Assembly (NCBI GenBank): GCA_963546185.1
Contig: CAUULU010000005.1
Span: 1-31,985, forward strand
Origin: JABCPO02 sp963546185
GTDB taxonomy: Bacteria; Bacillota; Clostridia; TANB77; CAG-508
Length of the DNA stretch: 31,985 nucleotides
Reading direction: 5' to 3'
The notes beneath the pieces were generated by a model. That model saw only the letters and a list, made by a program, of their open reading frames with translations. It was not told the origin of the DNA and did not search any database. The first letter of the stretch is position 1, and every line of letters starts with the position of its first letter. This document shows positions 27,337 through 31,985 of the stretch, piece after piece. The translations under genes were made by a program, and so were the position numbers.

Positions 27337-27927
27337 TTAATCTAATTTTAAATATTCTTTTATACATAAGTCATATTTCATTAATTTCTTATTAAAGTTA
27401 TTTTTTATACTTTCTAATTTTACCTTAATTTTATTTCCATTATCTGCTATTTTATATTCAGATATTATTCCTAAATGATATAAGTCTATAAGTAATATTT
27501 CTATTCTATTTTCATCTATTTTTCTAGTATATAGTTGAAATCCTGTTTCTTTTCTATTTTTGTATTTTCTTATTTTTAATAAATCTATTTTGTCTATTGT
27601 ACCATATGATTTAATTATTTTTTCAACTCTTTTTATTTTTAAAGATTCCTTATTTATTAAATCTCTAGGTTCAAAATATTTATTAATAAGTCCTTTGCCT
27701 TGTATAAGATTATTAAATACATTCCTAATTTCTTCTTTAAGCTCCTGTTTTCCATCTGTACTTGGTAAAAAATTAGTAAAATATTCGTCTTTAATACAAA
27801 TTGAATTAATATTAGTTAGTATATATTCTTTATGTTCATCTTTTGGAAATCCTCTATTTTCAAAAACTGTACTTTTTCTAATATCATTATATTTTCTATC
27901 TGAAAATTTATTTAAATCTGTATTCAT
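27337..27927 (-). CDS. Probable toxin partner of the Panacea-domain gene (unrecognised)
   Basis: I do not recognise a family for this protein of 196 residues. It is highly charged and rich in Lys, Asn and Ile, has no membrane segments, and ends in a beta-like region LYTRKIDENRIEILLIDLYH followed by LGIISEYKI. Its start overlaps the end of the Panacea gene by 20 bases, and a terminator follows immediately, so the two form a closed pair. Panacea (DUF4065) proteins are known as antitoxins that pair with many unrelated toxins (PanAT systems), which makes a toxin role the best inference. The mode of action is unknown. Confidence 0.55.
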   Translation of the reverse strand: MNTDLNKFSDRKYNDIRKSTVFENRGFPKDEHKEYILTNINSICIKDEYFTNFLPSTDGKQELKEEIRNVFNNLIQGKGLINKYFEPRDLINKESLKIKRVEKIIKSYGTIDKIDLLKIRKYKNRKETGFQLYTRKIDENRIEILLIDLYHLGIISEYKIADNGNKIKVKLESIKNNFNKKLMKYDLCIKEYLKLD

Positions 27928-28444
27928 CTATTATATCTTCTTTATTTATTATTTTATTATGTTTTTTATCTTCTGAATTATAGTTATTTTTCCAAGCATT
28001 GTCTTTGTGTGATATATCAACAAGGTCAAAATCATTTGCATCAATTAAATCATTTATTAATCCTGAAATAAAAATATATAATATTCCATTATATTTTTTC
28101 TTCAATTCTATTTCGAATTCAATTGCCTTTTCTTTATCCATCTTATCAATTTTAAAATTTCTATATACTATTGGAACTACTGGGCCATATATCCACGCTT
28201 CAAAATCTGCATCAAATAGATATTCATTAAAATCTTTTAAATCTATTTCAGAACTTGATGGTGTATTTTTCCCTTTTCTAACAAATCCTCCCCAATAAGC
28301 AAAACAAAAGTATAATGATTTTTGTAATTTAAGAGGGCTTATATCCATTTCCATCTTTTCTTTATACTTATATGCTATATAATTTGCTAAATCGTTAGAT
28401 TCTAATATTCCTTTCTTATCTATTTCTTGTTTCATTATAATCAC
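27908..28444 (-). CDS. panA: Panacea-domain (DUF4065/SocA-like) antitoxin
   Basis: The protein has 178 residues and reads LANYIAYKYKEK ... ISPLKLQKSLYFCFAYWGGF, then DFEAWIYGPVVPIVYRNF. The LKLQK.LYF and A..YGPV.P.vY signatures define the Panacea/DUF4065 (GepA, SocA) family. SocA is a proteolytic adaptor, and Panacea proteins neutralise diverse toxins, often by direct binding. The gene precedes and overlaps the toxin-like gene by 20 bases, the usual antitoxin-first order. The ATG at 28444 has AGGTGA upstream, or MKQEIDKK (9 bases on) may be the start. Confidence 0.85.
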   Translation of the reverse strand: MIIMKQEIDKKGILESNDLANYIAYKYKEKMEMDISPLKLQKSLYFCFAYWGGFVRKGKNTPSSSEIDLKDFNEYLFDADFEAWIYGPVVPIVYRNFKIDKMDKEKAIEFEIELKKKYNGILYIFISGLINDLIDANDFDLVDISHKDNAWKNNYNSEDKKHNKIINKEDIIDEYRFK

Positions 28445-28465
28445 CTCAGAACTTCAATTTTTATA

Positions 28466-28493
28466 ATATTAACACTTTTTTAATCAGTTTCAA
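28466..28493 (-). promoter_or_regulatory. Candidate sigma-A promoter for the Panacea pair
   Basis: On the minus strand TTGAAA (28488-28493) and TAATAT (28466-28471) are 16 bases apart, about 20 bases before the start codon of the antitoxin gene. AT-rich DNA gives many chance matches. Confidence 0.4.
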
Positions 28494-28603
28494 TACTTTA
28501 TGTAAATTTATTTTAAAAACTTAAAAAAGAGGAATATATATAACATGCACCAAAAAAACTTTACATGTTCTTTTCAAATTCCCCTTTTCTTATATCTCAT
28601 CTC

Positions 28604-31258
28604 TTATTTAATACTTTTTTTCACAAACTTAACTGTTTCTGAAACTATGTTTGGTATTATAGAAAGTCCAAATATTATCATCATTTGTTCCTTAGTTATC
28701 ATACTTAATTTAAACATTTCACGTATAGGTGTTATAAATATTACTCCTAAAGTTAAACAAATATTAAATATTATTGCAAATAATAATAATTTATTTTTAA
28801 ACATTCCTTTGTAGAATAAACTATCTTTATTACTTCTTACATTAAATACATGGAATAATTCTGAGAATGTTAATGTTAAGAATGCCATTGTTTGACCTGC
28901 TGATAATTTTAAAGACCATTCTCCTTCTACCATAGTTATACCCATTATAAATGCGATAAATGTCAGAATACCTATAAGAATACCTTGATATGCTATAGCT
29001 GTTACAACTTCTTTTGTAAATATACTTGAAGATCTATTTGGTTTTCTCTTCATTATATTTTTAGCTCCTTCATCTTCTGCAAGTGCTAATGCTGGTAAAC
29101 TATCTGTTACTAAGTTAATCCATAATATATGTATTGGTAGTAGTGGAGTAAGTTCTGCTACATGTCCTATGCCTGTCATTTTTGCAATTAATCCTGCACC
29201 TAATATAGATAGAAGTATTACTATTATTTCCCCTATATTTGATGATAATAGGTATTGTATTGATTTAACTATATTATCATATATACGTCTTCCTTCTTCT
29301 ACCGCATTTACTATTGTTGCAAAATTATCATCTGTTATAATTAAGTCTGCTGCTTCTTTTGATACATCTGTACCTGTTATTCCCATTGCACAACCTATTT
29401 CTGCATTTTTAAGTGCTGGTGCATCGTTTACACCATCTCCTGTCATTGCAACAATATGTCCTCTATTTTGAAGTGCTTTAACTATCTTAACCTTATGTTC
29501 TGGTGATACTCTTGCAAATACTCCTATTTGTTCTACTTTTTCTTCTAATTCTTCTAATGATAATTTTTCAAGTTCTGTTCCTTCCATAACAGTTCTTCCA
29601 TTTTTTAATATTCCGAAGTTCTTTTGCTATTGCTGTTGCTGTTAGAACATGATCTCCTGTTATCATTATTGTAAGTATTCCTGCATTACTACATTTTTCT
29701 ATCGCTTTTTTCGCTTCTTTTCTTGGTGGGTCAATCATTCCTACAATACCAATGATTTCAAATTTTCTATCATTTAAAGCATTTTCTACTATATTTTCTA
29801 ATTCTTTTTCATTATTATATTTTTCAGTTATTTCAAAATATCCGGCATGCAAGTACTCTTAATGCTTTTTCTGCCATTACTATATTTTGTTCTTTTAATG
29901 TTTTAATTGTATCTTCATCTATCTTACAATTATTATATACTTCATCAATTCCACCTTTAATATATCCATATATTTTTCCATTAACTTTGTTTACTGAAAC
30001 CATATATTTTTTAGCTGAATCAAATGGAATTTCATAAATTCTTTCATATTTTTCTAACTTTTCAAAATATTCCTTATTATCCTTGTCATATACATATCTT
30101 AAAAGTGCTGTTTCTGTAGGATCCCCAATATCTTTTCCATCTTCATCTGTAACAATTTTTGCATTATTACATAATAGAAATGTATTTAAAAATTGTTCTT
30201 CATTAGCTTTTTCTACAACATATGTATCTACAACAGTCATCTTATTTTGTGTTAATGTTCCTGTTTTATCTGAACATATTATTGTTGCACTACCTAATGT
30301 TTCTACTGCTGGCATTTTTTTAACTATTGCATTTTTACTAACTAACTTTTTAACTCCCATTGCTTGTACTATTGTAGCTACTGCTGGAAGTCCTTCTGGT
30401 ATTGCTGCTACTGCAAGTGATATTGCTGTTATAAGCATTGAAAGAACTGATTTTCCTGTAGATATTCCTATAAAGAATATAATTACACATATTATACTTG
30501 CAAGAAATGCTAATGTCTTTCCTAAGCTGTTTAATTTCTTTTTAAGAGGTGTTTGTTTATCTTGCACTTCATTTATCATTTGTGCAATTTTACCTACTTC
30601 TGTTTCCATTCCAACTGCTATTACATATCCTTTACCTCTACCATATGTAACTAAACTTGAAGAAAATGCTGTATTTTTCCTATCACCAATTCCAACAGTT
30701 CCATCTATTTTTTCAGTCATTTTTTCTACTGCAAGTGATTCACCTGTAAGTCCTGATTCTTCTACTTTTAAATTAACTGTTTCAAAAAGCCTTATATCTG
30801 CTGGTACATAGTCACCATCTTCTATTATAACAACATCACCTACTGTAAGCATTTTTGCAGATATTGTTATAGTTTTTCCGGTCTCTTATAACCTTTGCTT
30901 CATGCTCTGTTAATTTTTTTAAAGCTTCTAATGACTTTTCTGCTCTTACTTCTTGTATAACCCCTATTATAGCATTTACGAATACTATTGCAAGAATAAT
31001 TATTGTATTTGTAAGTCCTTCTCCATGACTTAAATCTATTATTCCTGATATTATACTTGCTATTATAAGGACAATTACCATCATATCTTTAAACTGTTCT
31101 ATAAACTTTACTAAAATACTTTCTTTTTTCTTTTCTTTTAGCTCATTAAACCCGTATTTTTCTATTCTATCATTTACTTCTTTATCACTTAAGCCCTCTT
31201 TGCTCGTATTTATTTTTTTTTCTATTTCTTCTATTCCTAGATTATAATAATTTTCCAT
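28604..31258 (-). CDS. Ca2+-transporting P-type ATPase (P2A), three CGG +1 sites
   Basis: The rebuilt protein has 883 residues with the full P2A layout: an N-terminal cation domain (LSDKEVNDRIEKYGFNEL), the actuator TGES (SGLTGESLAV), M4 AAIPEGLPAVATI (the PEGLP Ca2+ site), the phosphorylation site CSDKTGTLTQNKMT, MITGDHVLTA, the hinge AMTGDGVNDAPALK and M6 NLVTDSLPALALAED. This matches SERCA/PMR1-like Ca2+ pumps. Skipped C positions are 30880 (IRDGKTITI), 29844 (LACGYFEI) and 29615 (KELGILKNG). The length fits 3n+3, so a simple length check would hide them, but the frames between the sites are clearly different. TAC GGG near the N-terminus carries CGG out of phase and reads normally. The ATG directly follows the stop of the AbiEi-like gene. 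Confidence 0.93.
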
Positions 31259-31931
31259 TTATCTCCCTTCTTTCTCTAATAATATATCTTCAACTTCTTT
31301 TGATATATTTAGTTTTTCTGCATATTCTTTTAACTTTTCTATACTAAAATCACTAGTATTTAAACATAATCTTAATATACTAAGTCCATATTCTGCTCTT
31401 ACCGTTTTTTCATCTCTTTTTCTTTTCATGATTAAATCACATATTGTTCTTTCTAAATCATATGTATATACCAGATTACCGGTCTTTTGTTAATATTTCC
31501 TTCTTACCTATGTCTATAATATCTTTTGATAGGTAATAAAACATATTATTATCAAATGTTAATATTCTAGTATTATAATGACTTGGTATTGTAATGTTTA
31601 AAATAAGTTTATCATTATCTTTCATTACACCATTTAGTATAAGTGCACTTTCATGTGAAAATATTCCTTGTCTACATCTAATATATGCTAAATAATATTT
31701 ATCATTAAAATCTATTGTTACATATATTCCCTTACTTGCCTTTTTAAGCTTACCTTTTTCAACAAGTCTTGTTATTGTCTTTGAACTTATTCCAATATCT
31801 TCAATGTCCCTCATCCTTACAATACCATTATTTTCATATGCCATATCCATAACAATATCTTCATTACTTACTTTCAATACACATCCTTTCTTGTCACATT
31901 TGTTCGTATTTACCTTTGAGCATATATACAT
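31259..31931 (-). CDS. AbiEi-like winged-helix protein (orphan antitoxin-type), one CGG +1 site
   Basis: The rebuilt protein is about 223 residues. The N-terminal winged helix reads ENNGIVRMRDIEDIGISSKTITRLVEKGKL, followed by the AbiEi_4 signature KASKGIYV and RQGIFSHESAL, and the C-terminal TYDLERTICDLI. AbiEi proteins normally repress and neutralise an AbiEii nucleotidyltransferase toxin encoded just downstream. Here the next gene is the Ca2+ ATPase, with a TAAATG junction, so this copy looks orphaned. The skipped C is at 31481 (GAC C GGT), and the length fits 3n+1. The start is uncertain: ATG at 31931 has no clear ribosome site, while TTG at 31877 has AAGGATG upstream and gives a more usual AbiEi length. 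Confidence 0.82.
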
Positions 31932-31985
31932 TATACTAGTTGTAATATATTTTTTCTATAGTTTATACAAAAAGATTGATAAAAT

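Noticed and set aside
28540..28570. Terminator after the Ca2+ ATPase from ACATG/CATGT repeats
   Set aside because: The stem is only 5 bp with a long loop, and no convincing T-run follows at the right distance.

Overview
The window is strongly AT-rich bacterial DNA in which almost every gene lies on the minus strand. A MurT/GatD pair for peptidoglycan amidation, a short-form phosphotransacetylase and GGAGG-type ribosome binding sites suggest a low-GC Bacillota, probably anaerobic. I cannot place it further.

The dominant feature is translational. Fourteen genes (recombinase end, YcdB/PepSY-like protein, gatD, murT, CoA-disulfide reductase-like, rnhA, smpB, a membrane protein, engB, uvrB, an AlbA_2 regulator, a GDPD phosphodiesterase, a Ca2+ P-type ATPase and an AbiEi-like protein) look broken. 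I count 36 breaks, and all have one form: the zero frame reaches a CGG codon, and the family-like protein continues only if the C is skipped and the next three bases, GGA (29 times) or GGT (7 times), are read as glycine. With that rule each gene becomes one complete reading frame, and its length is exactly 3n plus its number of sites. I found no in-frame CGG that reads on normally. CGG triplets in the other two phases never disturb the frame. The simplest reading is that CGG has no usable tRNA here, or that CGGN is read as a four-base Gly codon, so every CGG is a +1 frameshift to glycine.

Layout. 1-3000: end of a tyrosine recombinase, a lipoprotein-size YcdB/PepSY-like gene, a radical-SAM remnant fused to a duplicated gatD tail, a ClbS/DfsB-like gene, gatD. 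3023-11648: murT, CoADR-like, rnhA, smpB, a membrane protein, engB, then (after a terminator) uvrB and an AlbA_2 regulator. 11700-23285: a defence island with an OLD-family ATPase/TOPRIM gene, a truncated GIY-YIG gene, a type III restriction-modification pair (mod, res) and a Hachiman pair (hamA, hamB). The island has no in-frame CGG and no breaks. 23343-28444: a Pyr_excise-like gene, an FMN reductase, pta, a membrane GDPD gene and a Panacea-type toxin-antitoxin pair. 28604-31931: a Ca2+ P-type ATPase preceded by an AbiEi-like winged-helix gene.

No tRNA, rRNA or CRISPR was seen. All assignments are from motif reading without database searches.
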